Shown: positions 11,502 through 21,969 of the stretch, piece by piece | Numbering within the stretch: the first letter of the stretch is position 1 | How the letters are laid out: each line of letters begins with the position of its first letter | Source of the DNA: Oikopleura dioica | Taxonomy: Eukaryota; Chordata; Appendicularia; Copelata; Oikopleuridae | Assembly (NCBI GenBank): GCA_907165135.1 | Contig: OU015568.1 | Location: 14,516,501-14,580,500 of the forward strand | DNA: 64,000 nt | Reading direction: 5' to 3' | Made by a program: the position numbers and the translations under genes | The notes under the pieces: model-generated | Seen by the model: only the letters and a program-made list of their open reading frames with translations | The model's database searches: none | Told to the model about the DNA's origin: nothing

Positions 11502-12061
11502 TTACTGGTACTGAGCCATCACTCGGTCTCGGCAGTTCTTCAGCATGTCCAAATATCCGATGCAATCCTGAATGTCCCCAGCGTTGAGCGAGCACTGAAC
11601 GAATTGACCCATTTCGCCTTCGCAAGGAGTGGGCTGAGCTTGCTGCTCGCCGTAAGCTCCGCCAGCGGCGGCAGGGGCAGCAGCTGGGGCCCCCTGAGCT
11701 GGAGCAGCACCACCCTGGCTTCCACCGCCGAAGATAGCCTACAAACGAGTTTAACAAAGAGTTCATGTTGTCGCTTGCCGCTTCTCGAATATCAGCGACA
11801 ATTTCTTACGTTAGAAAGACCGTGACCAACGACGGATCCAATAGCAACACCACCAGCCGTGGCTGCCATTTGTCCCATAAGACCAGGAGCCCGTGGAGCT
11901 AGAATAAGATACAACGCACTCTACGGAAAAGCATGCTAACCTGCAGCAGGTGCAGCTGCTGGAGGAGCAGGAGCAGCTCGAGGTGCGGCTGCTGGAGGAG
12001 CTCGAGATGGAGAACCTCCTCGGCCACCGAAACCACCGAATCCTCGACCTCCGCGACCCAT
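11502..12061 (-). CDS. CHCHD2: CHCH-domain mitochondrial protein CHCHD2/CHCHD10
   Basis: Small mitochondrial intermembrane-space protein associated with the MICOS/cristae system and respiratory-chain function. Exons 12061-11941, 11898-11810 and 11738-11502 sum to 447 nt, or 148 residues (human 142-151). The N-terminus is Gly/Arg- then Ala/Pro-rich (MGRGGRGFGGFGGRGG, PAAAPRAAPAPPAAAPAA). A conserved helix follows (PGLMGQMAATAGGVAIGSVV), then the twin CX9C fold: CEGEMGQFVQC and CIGYLDMLKNC. One ancestral protein probably corresponds to the vertebrate CHCHD2/CHCHD10 pair. It lies between SELENOS (310 nt upstream) and WDR82 (215 nt downstream), all on the minus strand. Confidence 0.93.
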
Positions 12062-12240
12062 ATTCAAAAAGACAAAGTTCTAGGAGTAGATCTATGAATA
12101 AATGTATTTTGAACAAACTATCAAAACAGGTTAGTAATAATAAGTTATCAGTTTAATGAAATCAGGATGACAGAAAAAGAAATCAAAGAAATTCACTTGA
12201 ATTGCACACTTCAGAATAGAGAATTTACTTCTTGAAGCTA

Positions 12241-12307
12241 TTTGAGATTGTTGTCAGCTAGTGAAGGCGACCGTAGCCGTTTGATTCACAGGCTTCATTG
12301 GCTCAAG
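12241..12307 (-). promoter_or_regulatory. SECIS element in the SELENOS 3'UTR
   Basis: Read on the minus strand this folds as a eukaryotic SECIS. The lower stem pairs TTGAG with CTCAA. The core quartet is ATGA (12298-12295) opposite TGAC (12256-12253). An upper helix is made of GC then GTGAA pairing with TTCAC then GC. The apical internal loop holds AAA (12282-12280), followed by a small terminal hairpin GGC...GCC, as in form-2 SECIS. It sits about 70 nt after the stop of a gene ending in GGUG. It would recruit SBP2 and eEFSec to decode UGA at 12380-12378. Confidence 0.88.
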
Positions 12308-12371
12308 AAAGTTGAGTGAATCTCAGCTTCAAGCGGCACGCTGGTTGCTATTTAATTACAACCAGCAGGAA

Positions 12372-13084
12372 TTATCCTCATCCGCCTCGGGAAGGGCCTC
12401 GTCGAGCTGAAGAATGTTCCATTATTGTCGTTTCTCTTGAGAAAAAATATTGTACCTGGGTTGAATCTACTGCTTCCTCCGCCAGCACCAGTCAACGGGT
12501 TGTATTCGCCTCGTTTAAAAGTGCTTCCACGTTGCTTGGCACCGGAAGTGCTCTTTTGCGCTCCAGAAGAAGAGGAATTGCCAGCCTTTGTAGCTTTCTC
12601 CTCCTCATATCGGGCAACTTCAGGGTTTGTCGGAGTTTTTCACGCTCAGCTTTCTCAGCGGCGATTTCGTCTTCTCGAGCTTTTCTTATAATCGCTTTCT
12701 AAGAAAAAATTAATCTCGATAAAATGAAGGATCACTACCTCATCGAATTCTTTTTGAAGCCGCTCAAGTCGGTTGAATCGTTCTTCTTCCATTCTGTTTA
12801 CCGTGTCTGGATCTTTTTTGATGCGACCGTCTTCGATGGATCTTTGGAATCGCGCGATCTTCTCTTCTAGGTTCTTCCAGACGAAGCTGAAGATGACGAA
12901 TCCGGCAACGATGTACCAGCCGTAAGCAGCGAAGAATCCGCTTATATTCCCAAAGGCTAGATGAGTGGAGGTTTTAGTTGATAATGAGAGGGATTATCTT
13001 ACTTTGTGTGATTAATGGAACCCCCGGAGGAGCTGGGTTGACTTCTTCTCCACCAACTGGTGGCTCTGCTGGTGGTTCATCCAT
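12372..13084 (-). CDS. SELENOS: Selenoprotein S (VIMP), UGA decoded as Sec
   Basis: ER-membrane selenoprotein that links Derlin channels to p97/VCP in ER-associated degradation. Exons are 13084-13003, 12956-12739, 12698-12456 and 12406-12372. There is one luminal/TM segment (YGWYIVAGFVIFSFVW), a coiled coil (EEERFNRLERLQKEFDE, EKAEREKL), then EYNPLTGAGGG. After the last intron comes NPARRGPSRGGUG-stop, almost identical to the human RRGPSSGGUG end. Sec UGA is 12380-12378 and the true stop UAA is 12374-12372. The SECIS is at 12241-12307. Exon 3 changes frame at a run of five A (12640-12636, minus strand). One more A would make the total 579 nt, or 192 residues. This is a homopolymer consensus error, a real lesion, or frameshifting. 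The in-frame UGA would normally be misannotated as a stop. Confidence 0.92.
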
Positions 13085-13230
13085 TTCTGAACCGATAGTT
13101 TTATACAATCAGGCTTTTTAACATGAATTCAACTAGTGGTTTTTAAGAGGCGACTCTCGGCAGGAATAATTAAAGCGGCGCAAGTGAGTTTCAAACGAAA
13201 AAAGAAGAAAGTAAAGACGATAGACTTTTT

Positions 13231-15504
13231 TTATGAAGCGGCGCGTGGGACAAGACCGAGAGCTTGGAGTGCGACCGTGGCTGCCGCAGCTTTGCCGGTC
13301 TTTTTGTTGAGCGAAGGTGTTGCTGGCTGGTACTCTGTATCGTACACGCGGACCTGAATAAATAAAAGAACTGGTCGGGGGAGCATGTGACTTACTTTGT
13401 ATAAAAAGGAGCGATTATTCCCTGCGCTGGTATCCGTAACAAGAGTGAATTCTGGCTGACCCCATCGTCGTTTCGAGCAAACTTCCATAAGAGCGGATAC
13501 AGGGTGCTTACCAGACAGATCTTTTACAATTCCACCAGCAAAACCCTAAAAATATCTGTAATTCAATCCTCCCCCTGATCTTTCAACCTTTCTGCCCATG
13601 AACGATTGTGACTCTTTGTTGTCTTCAGCTGCAGAAAGACCTTCTCTGTTGATCTTAAAGTCTAAGACCAGTGGTTCAGCGTTTCCTTGGGCATTTTTGC
13701 CCAAGCCCATGCCTTCCTGCCAGCCCATCTTTTCCAGCAGCTTTCGACCAAGTCCAGTGACTTTTCTTGCTACGTGGAATTGCTCCTGCTTTGCCCAGGC
13801 TGGATTTCCAGTGTTGAGCTCAGCCCATGACATCGGCATGATTTTGTTCTCTTCCGGAAGGTCGCTTCCTTTCCACTTAGAAAGAAGCTCCTGCGCTGCT
13901 GCCATTTGATTCTGAGCCTCTGTGTCTTCGGGATTTTCTTGAAGCTTGCGCATCGCATTAACCCGATCGGCGATGGCACTTTGAATATCGCCCATGTTCA
14001 GTTTTTTCTCTCCGTTTTGTTCGTCCACGGCCATTTCTTCGTTTTCATCACCGCCCACGTCGCCTTCTGTCCACTCACCAACACCGTCGTCTTCGTTGTA
14101 GTCGGTGATGACTTCTCGATGCTGGATACCGGCAGAGACGGGGAAGGATTTTGTTAATTGCGCCATGGAAGCATCAGCTGGGAGGGCAAGGGGATCGGTT
14201 TGCTTGGGCTTGAGGAAGATTGGTCTGAAACAAGGTTCAATAAAGTTCTTATGAATGATATGTTATCATCAAAAGAAATCACTAGATTCCATGTTGATAT
14301 GAATTTTTATCTTGAACCCTGGCCTAAAAGTAAGCTGCTCCGGCGCTTTCTCTTCAACAGCGAACGGATGGTTCAACATATCATCTGGAATATCCTCACT
14401 AATTGGATCGTCCTTTCCGGACTGAATTCGCGCCGCTTTTGCAGTCAACTGCTCGATCGTCAAACCACCAGCTCTCATGGCAATAGACTCGTTTTTGTTC
14501 AAACCACCGTGAACATTGAGTGCGTTTTTCTTGGCGATCTCGAGGAGTTTCATTTTGTCCTCTTTTGTCAACCCGGTTCCGGCATATTTATCATCTTCGT
14601 CATCGTCCGAGTGTTTCTTTTCTTCGGGGTGCTCTCGATTAGAATAGAGATCTTGTGGCGGCGGGATGGTCTTCATTCCAGCGCTGCCGTATTCCTTGAT
14701 GCCTTTGCGGCTCTTTCGGTCAGGAGAGCGCGAGCGAGATCGTCGACGATCACGATCAGAAGAACTCGAATCTCGTCGATAAGGACGTTCGGAACGAGTC
14801 GATCGAGAACCTGGAGAACGCGAGCGAGCTCTTGAATATGATCGGGAGCGCTCCTTGTCTCCATATCGAAAATCAGCGTGGACGGACCGGAATGATCGGA
14901 CCGAGTCGGTCGATGGCGAGCGTCGCGAACGAGAGCTCGAGCGATCGTCTCTTCTGCGACTCGAGCTTCGGGAATCTCGGCTTCGGGATTCGGAGCGATC
15001 TCGGGAGTCTCTGTCCCGCCTTCGCTTCTTGTCCTTTGACTCTCGTTCTTTTTCTCGTTTTCGTTTGCGCTCCTTTTTCGCTTTCTTTGCTCGTTTCTTT
15101 TCCTCCTTCGCGCGCTTTCTGGAAAATACATGTAATGTAAGAACTCATCTTAGGGGAAGGCTTACCGTTCGCGCTTTTCTTCTCGTCTTTTCTTTCTGCG
15201 AAGCCTGTCTTTTTCATCAGTAGCTCGTTTATCATCAAGCACAGTATCAGCATCAGAAGATGAGCCAGAATCAGAGTCAGAGGAAGAACTTCGGTCAGAA
15301 CCGGCCATAGACGCGCTAGAATAGAAAATTAGGGAGGATTTCTTGGAGTTACTCTTCCTTGATTTCAACCAGAAAAGAAGGGGCCTATTTTTACCTGTCA
15401 GGAAGATCGTCAATTTCATTCATAATTGCGTCGTTGTCTCCATTTCCTTCTCCGTTGTATTTGTCGCTCAAGTAAGAGACAAGTGCATCGTCAAGATCCG
15501 CCAT
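13231..15504 (-). CDS. SON: SON splicing cofactor (RS, G-patch, dsRNA-binding)
   Basis: Nuclear-speckle protein that supports splicing of weak-splice-site introns. Exons 15504-15395, 15315-15166, 15118-14318, 14224-13588, 13545-13396 and 13353-13231 sum to 1971 nt, or 656 residues. This is far shorter than vertebrate SON (over 2,000), because the long repeat region is absent. Order: an acidic N-terminus (MADLDDALVSYLSDKYNGEG), a Ser/Asp block, a Lys/Arg and RS-rich region of about 200 residues, the SON-family segment PVSAGIQHREVITDY, a G-patch (GLGRKLLEKMGWQEGMGLGK, then GNAEPLVLDFK), and a C-terminal dsRNA-binding motif (DLSGKHPVSALMEVCSKRRW). The last domain order matches animal SON exactly. 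It is the first gene of the minus-strand cluster SON-SELENOS-CHCHD2-WDR82, with 146 nt to SELENOS. Confidence 0.92.
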
Positions 15505-16922
15505 GGCTCTTTATGAAAACAACAATTTTAAAAAGGGAAATCCAAATTTGAACGTTCTTTACGAAACATAAAATATTAAACGATAAATAATAATGAAGAA
15601 AGGGTTAATTTAGTAATTGAGAAGCTACTGATTTCCCACATTGACCTGGATCAAAATCGAGAAACCAGAAACAGGAGGATAGTCCAAAAAAGCATGAATT
15701 TTAATAAGAAAGCTTTTCAAAGATTCTCTTTTTTGGGAAAAAATCTTTGAAAAAGAAGTCTCATTGAAATTCATGAAAAAGGGGAGATGCCGACCAGAGC
15801 CAGCAGAAGGTGAAATGAGATTGAAAAACCACCTTCTGGTGACTTTGGTGACCAGAAATAAATTTGACCGTTTTTGTTTGGCTCAATTCAGTGGAACAAT
15901 AAGGGTCTCCACTGAATTAGCGAAACTTTTCAAAAAAATAAATTTTAAAGAAATTGAATTTTGCGAAACAATAACGGTATCGCAAAATTAACTCTTTATC
16001 AGCAGCTTTCGACGAAGCAAGTTTTCTAGAGCAAAAAACCTTGAGTATGAATTTTTAGTAAAAGGATAAGAAATTTCTTTTGGTCAAGGTTTAACACTGA
16101 GATCTTGGAGAAGGGGAGACACATTTTTTTTTCAGAATCGTAGCTTCGTGAAAACAAGAGATTTTTTTCGAGCTTTTATTTACCGTTTTTTCTAGGTAGC
16201 TCCGATCACCGACCCAATCTAAAAATTTTAATCAATAATGATACAAAGATGTTGATACTTCATAAAAGCAAATAGTTTTTTAATTTTAATTTCTAAAAAT
16301 AATGATTTTCGAATATATGGAGGGAAGTTGAGCGAAATATCTGTCATGAAGCATTTTAACAATTTAATTATTTGAATTTTTCTAGTTGTCTCTAGCGTGA
16401 GTTGATAGCGATCTTCATTTATTCGTAAATTTTCTTCGAATCTCTCAATTCTTCATTTTCTTTCTTGTTGAAAAAGTGGATGATCCGAAAAATTCGGCAG
16501 AGCCCGGGCCACGTCTCGCGGAGTTTGAAGTTGCTGATTGGCTGAGCCGCGCTGACGTAATCTAATCGATAGAGGAAACTCCTGGAAGAGCGCCGATTGT
16601 TCAACCCTTTTTTCAGAAAGGTTTTGATTTATCGACTTTTTCAGGCGAAAGAGAAAATCTGAATTTTCTCGATTTCTGAAAACCACAAATAGGTTTCTAA
16701 ATTTTTAGTCCGTGTATTTTAATTTTCCTGTTTGATTGGTAAATATAGACTAAAATATTTAAAAAATTTCTTCAAACCTGCTTGTATGGAATTTCCACTC
16801 CATCAATTCTACCACCGATAGTCCACAATTTACTAATCACATTTTCTCTCAGCCTGAGGGCTCTCTTGATTGAAATCGAAGAAAAGAAGGGACGGCTGCT
16901 TGTATCCGGGAGATTGCGCAAA
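15505..16922. promoter_or_regulatory. Divergent intergenic region between SON and RPP38-like gene
   Basis: These 1.4 kb separate genes transcribed outwards. They hold no supported coding region; the ORFs at 15764-15991 and 16419-16686 have no family signal. A short block contains an inverted CCAAT box (ATTGGC, 16537-16542) and a CRE-like TGACGTAA (16553-16560) in a locally GC-rich setting, a plausible bidirectional promoter core. The rest is AT-rich. Confidence 0.35.
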
Positions 16923-17620
16923 ATGACCCAAACAAAGACGCAAAAAGGTGGTCATCTTCATCGAATATTCTTTTACAAATTTCTAGGGCAGAAAAGCGCG
17001 GGAAAGAAACACATTCAAATCAAAGCCTCGCTTCTTCCTCCCACCAGACGACGGTTTTCAAAAGAACAAGTTCACGAGCTGATACGAATTGCACAAGATG
17101 ACTGTAAGGAATACACGTTGGAGAAGGCAAAGAAGAATGGTTTTTGTCTGGGAAGAAAATCGGCGATGAATGCGATCAGGAAGAAAAATGCGAAGGTTGT
17201 TTTGGTCGACACAGATTCGGGCTCCCATTTTTAACGCATTCACCTAAATTTTCGGCTTGTTTTATATCCTAAATTGTTTATCCTAATATCAGGAATCGTC
17301 TTTTTTTAAGTTTTCTTTATTGAATTTTTGAATTTAATCCGAGCCTAATTGAAGAAGTCCCAAAGTGCATCCAAGACGCATTAGCTGGATTCGCCAACAT
17401 CATCGGAATCGATGGTTTATCCGCGAAACTGATCAAGTCAATGGGACAACACAAAGTCGAAAGAAAGAAGCGAAAATTCCGCCAAGTCAACTTTTTCACA
17501 ATTCTAAAAAATCACCGTTTCAAATTGCCGGAGCTCGAAAATGAGTCTTCTTCTTTTTCTGTGAACATTGACGTTTATGATCCGTTGCTGAAAAAGAGTG
17601 AAAATGTTAAAAGTTCATGA
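16923..17620 (+). CDS. L7Ae-fold protein, probable RNase P/MRP subunit RPP38
   Basis: Exons 16923-16947, 16987-17220 and 17355-17620 sum to 525 nt, or 174 residues, very basic at both ends. The centre has an L7Ae-type core: GRKSAMNAIRKKNAKVVLVD, then EVPKCIQDALAGFANIIGI. This is the helix/strand order of kink-turn-binding proteins such as RPP38, NHP2 and eL8. The basic tails and the C-terminal extension suggest RPP38, which would process tRNA and rRNA precursors in the nucleolus. The second intron starts with GC (17221) and ends AG (17354). No GT donor nearby preserves the frame. The GGT-like gene follows after 54 nt, with a possible trans-splice acceptor (tttattttaag) in between, so it may be the first gene of an operon. 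The assignment to RPP38 rather than another L7Ae family is tentative. Confidence 0.6.
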
Positions 17621-17674
17621 TCTCAAAAAATAATCAAAACTCTTTATTTTAAGAGAAAATCGTAAATTTGACTC

Positions 17675-20165
17675 ATGTCGAATTCCGAATTCCGCGAAGT
17701 CTCAGAAGATCCCTTCGAAAATCCTCTTCGTAAATTCATCCGCTGGCTAAGGAGCGATGATTTTCGAGGCCTTTGTCTTTGCTTCGCGTTTTCTTCCTTT
17801 GTTTTGACGATCGCGATGATTTTTGAGGCAAATCTGGGAAAAGGTCCGATCAAGCAACACGGAGTCGTAGCCAGCTCGAATTCTGCTTGTTCGAAATTCG
17901 GAAGCGATCATTTGAAATTCACCAGGAATAGTTACGACGCTGCGATTTTGACGAGTTTGTGTCTTTTGGCGACGAATCCGGAGCAAGTTTCTCTCGGTGG
18001 CGGTGGAATGGCGTCCATGCTTTTCATCAACTCTTCTCGACCAACCGAATATCTTGATTTTACGGGAAGAGGAGAGGACAAGGCGATTCCTGGTTTTATG
18101 GCTGGCATGCTTTATCTGAAGGACCGGGTTGTCTTTTTGGTTGATCTATTCGAAGACTAGAATTGTCAGACCTCTGACCGGCAGGCTATCGAATCGCTTT
18201 AGGATGTGAACCGGTTTTCAGGATGAATGAAAATAATTTAAAATCAATGAAAAACATTTTCTAGTGAATAGAATTAAAAACAATTCATCAGAAAATCATT
18301 TTTCATTTTCTAAAGCTTAGAAACCAACCCTTTCAAGCAAAAATCAAACCGCAAAATGGCAAGCTACGATAACGGCTTCGACCGAATCCCATCCTTTGCT
18401 TATACTCATTCAAAACTGCCGATCATCGACACAAAACTAGAAGACCTCATCCTGAAGGCGATCGATTTCATTGAACGACCCCTCGACGATCCTGTCAAAA
18501 TGCCCCTGAATCCATCTGCCAGTCTTCTCAAAAGTCTCAAACTTCTTTCGAAGAATCCCAGGAGTTTTTATGACAAGGGCGATTCTGACTTGGAAAAAGG
18601 AGATTTGTGGGCGACTTTGTCCAACAACGGGAACAACCAGAGCTATCACGCGCTTCTCGACTTCGACAAGAAGATCAGACCAGTCAATTCGATTCATTTG
18701 AATATCACGAATGGCAGGATTGAGGCTCATCCTGACTCAGCCAGGATTTTGTTTGCGCTTGGATTGATCGATAAAAGGGGTGACCCTCCGAATCCCTGGG
18801 CACCCTCCGAATCCCTGGGTTTTTGGGGAAAGTCCAGGGATTCGGAGGGTGATGTTCTAGAACACCCCTACAAGTGATCAAAAAACATCTTTTATTCATC
18901 ATTTTTCAAAATATATCAAAAATTTAAGGGTTTTACAAGATAGCTTGAATGTCATGTTTGATTCAACACTAACCCTTAAAGGAGGAAATCGAATAGAAGC
19001 AAAAAGTAATTTTCCAACCGACATTTTTATCAGTATAATTATCAGACGATATTAATTACGATTTTGAGGCTTACATTTTAATGCATGCAAAATAATATTG
19101 CATTTACGCATGAAAATAAGTTCGCTAAAGATGTTTTGATTTCAACCCTAACGAATTATTAGAAAAACTTATCAATGAACCCGATGTAAAATAGCTAAAA
19201 GACATTTCTAGAACATTTTGGATTTGACCCTCCGAATCCCTGGATTTTCGATTTTGCCCAGGGATTGGGAGGGTACCCGGATAAAAGGTTAGTTCTGAGT
19301 CAGAACTTCTGACAATTCTAGTCAAATTTATTCCACTTTCTGATATCCAGAATTTATCCTCTTTTCAGTCCCTACAAACGATCAGATGCTATGTTTCCAA
19401 CAACAGTAGCAAACGCCATGTTTCGCGCTTCAACAGTAGGCTACAACTACATCATGGAAAACATCACCCGCGCGATCAATGAAATCTACAAAGAAATTCT
19501 CTACGACGAGGAGAAAATTATGCAAGGAATGAAACCTCTCGCTTCGCCTTGGAAAAATCCCTACCACGCTGCTTTCGTTAATGGTACGAAGGAATTATTC
19601 CTGAAAAAATTATCTACACTTTTAGTGATTGGAGACGATGCGGAAGTGATTTCTCTAACCCTAACTGTCGGAACAAGAAAAAATGGAAATTGCCAGAACA
19701 TCAACGGATTGATGATTTGCTTCTCTAGCTATGGAAAGCCGCTCGTTGCTGATTCTATTTTCCCTTCTCCGATTATTTTTAGACCAAACTGTGGCGTTTG
19801 TGGGCGGTATACTTCTCTTTCTGGTAAAAAAACTCTGAATTTCTCGCAACTAAATTTGTACAGGAACTCCTGATGCGATAGTCAATTCTGGATCTGAGCT
19901 TCTCAAGCACTCTGGCTTGTTTTTCGGCGAGTTCTCTGAGCGAGTCACAATCGGCAGCGCCGGAAAAGTCCTCGTTGAAGGGGGAATGCCGAAGCAATTT
20001 CCGGAAATGTTCGCGACGCTGAAAACGCATGGCGCCGTGCATTTGGAAACGATGCCTGATCATCGGCCGATCGGATTCGCCACTATTGCTGCGTGGGACA
20101 ACGACTACATTCACGGCATTTCTGACAGACGTGTGGAAGATGCATGGCCGGCCTATGTCTTCTGA
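17675..20165 (+). CDS. Divergent gamma-glutamyltransferase-like type II membrane protein
   Basis: Resembles the GGT (glutathione hydrolase) family, which cleaves gamma-glutamyl bonds at the outer cell surface. It has a cytoplasmic N-terminus, one TM helix (CLCFAFSSFVLTIAMIF) and then GGT-like blocks: HGVVASSNSACSKFGSD, YDAAILTSLCLLATNPEQ, SLGGGGMASML and IPGFMAGMLYL. Later parts are 18356-18781 (up to LIDKR), 19376-19823 and 19864-20165 (GGTPDAIVNSGSELL ... RRVEDAWPAYVF, the usual GGT end). The segment aligned with the autocatalytic Thr motif (T-H-x-S-V-V) reads KLSTLLVIGDDAEV, so the catalytic Thr is not clearly conserved and activity is doubtful. Splicing between 18132 and 18355 is unresolved. 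A small palindromic repeat lies in frame at 18784-18849. Pseudoenzyme or diverged enzyme. Confidence 0.55.
18784..18849. repeat. Small palindromic element (copy 1)
   Basis: Two direct copies of ccctccgaatccctggg (18784 and 18802) face one inverted copy, ccagggattcggaggg (18834-18849), making a strong hairpin. It lies inside the open reading frame of the GGT-like gene. The added stretch (69 nt counting the flanking ggtga-like duplication) keeps the frame, so it may be tolerated coding sequence or a very small intron. Confidence 0.75.
19228..19273. repeat. Small palindromic element (copy 2)
   Basis: The sequence ccctccgaatccctgg, then a short loop, then ccagggattgggaggg. It is the same family as the copy at 18784-18849 but sits in an intron of the same gene. 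It is about 46 bp, a hairpin-forming interspersed repeat with no coding capacity. Confidence 0.75.
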
Positions 20166-20328
20166 TAAATTTCTTAATTTAACTTCAATGTTATTTCTTC
20201 ATTTTGTTCTTCTTTCTGTTGCATGTCTTTCTTTCTTCAAAGTTCTTCAAAAACATTCTTCTACATCTCGTTACCACAAAAATACACTTGAAAAACGATG
20301 CATTTTTTTAATCTCCACCTTTCAGATA

Positions 20329-21933
20329 ATGGAATGGTCCATCGTCATTTACCAGCTTATTATTTCCGCCCATGTCTTCATCGCGCCTTTCACAAAAGTA
20401 GAAGAGTCCTTTTATCTCCAAGCCGCGCATGATTTCATTTACGAAGACTCGATTGATTCTTTCGACCATCGAAAGTTTCCCGGCGTCGTTCCAAGAACAG
20501 CTGCGCCAATTTTCATTCTTTCCTCGATCATCCGCCCAATGAAGTTCTTTCTCGACAAGCCGTCAATGCAGATTCTACTGCGACTTCTCCTTGGCCTGTG
20601 TACCTCTTTTTCCCTTTCGAAAATCACCAAAATCATCCGAAAAAGGTCTCCTCCGCCGCTGCTTTTCTATTTCTCCTGACGACAGTTTCTCAACCGCACT
20701 TGATGTTTTACGCCTCTAGAACGCTACCGAACTCAATTTCGCTACCCATCGTTCTCTACGCATTTTCCTGCTGGCCACTTGGGAATGAGCTGGCCAAGTT
20801 CATCGCTCTTTCCGCTTTTTCTATTCTGACAATTCGATGCGAACTTGCTTTGCTCATGGGATCATTCTTGATAATGGGACTTTTGACAAGAGAAATTTCG
20901 ATTGGACGACTCCTTGTTGTTGGCACTTTTTCAACGATTGTTTCTTTAGGTGCGAATCCTTTCGTTCTTCAATTTTTAATTCATTTTCTAGCTACCACAG
21001 TCCCTTTTGACTCATGGTTCTGGGGCGAGTGGATTTGGCCAGAAGGACAAGTCTTTATTTTCAACGCGATCGAAGGGAAAAGTTCTGCCTGGGGAGTGAT
21101 GCCTTTCCTCTGGTACTTCAAATCTGCACTGCCAAGAGCTTGTCTCACGTCCCTTCTTTTCATCCCTTTTGGATTCCTCCAGCGACCTGGGCACTGTAAC
21201 CGACTTTTGTTACCTTCGCTCTTTTTCATCTTCGCATATTCATTCAATCCTCACAAGGAGTTGCGCTTCATCTTTTACGTCTTTCCGCTGCTGAACATCA
21301 CCTCCGCCTGTGGACTTGAATTCTTTCAAAGAAGAAAAGCGAGTGGAGGGTTTTTCTGGCGTCTTGTGTGGACTGGTGTATTCGGAACAATTGTTGTTAA
21401 TTTTTGGGCACCACGCTTTTTGCCGCTATTTCTGCAATCAATTATCCAGGCGGACATGCCTTTGAAAAGCTGCACAACAATGTTCCTTGTCAATTCGACG
21501 TGAATGTTCATTTAACAAATTTAGCGCTTCAGTCTGGTAATTTTTCAAAATTACAAATATATCTCAATAAATTTTTACGTAGGTGTCTCCAGATTTGGCC
21601 AACTTTGCGAGAATTGGCAATATGACAAGTCGGAAGATTTATCAAACGAGGAAATTATGCGAAGAAATTTCACTCATCTAATAATGGAAAACAACGAGGA
21701 AACCGTCATGGCGTTTACTGAGAGCTACAGAAATATTGGCGTCGTTGCTCAATACAGTCACATACGAATAGGTAAGAATCGAATCTCTATCACGATTCAA
21801 CGATTTTCTAGAGCCGCTGCCACCCGCAATACAGTTCAAAGAAGCACTAGTTATTCTTGAGAGAAGAGACTTTGTAGATCAAATACCTAAGGACCAAGTT
21901 TACGAAAATAATTGGATCCGCGAGGATCTCTAA
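20329..21933 (+). CDS. ALG12: Dol-P-Man alpha-1,6-mannosyltransferase ALG12
   Basis: ER multi-pass enzyme adding the eighth mannose (alpha-1,6) to the dolichol-linked N-glycan precursor. Exons are 20329-21536, 21583-21771 and 21812-21933. Signatures: FTKVEESFYLQAAHD (luminal loop 1 of ALG-family mannosyltransferases), KFPGVVPRT, PHLMFYASRTLPN, FDSWFWGEWIWPEGQVFIFN, ALPRACLTSLLFIPFG, PHKELRFIFYVFPLLNIT and INYPGGHAFEKLH. The frame changes twice, at a run of five A around 20640-20644 and a run of five T around 21401-21405. Adding one base in each run restores the ALG12 alignment and gives 1521 nt, or 506 residues (human 488). The coding density and conservation argue against a pseudogene. TIMM22 starts 36 nt after the stop. 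Confidence 0.93.
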
Positions 21934-21969
21934 TTCCTTCAATCCTCTCAGCCCTTATTTCCATCTAGA

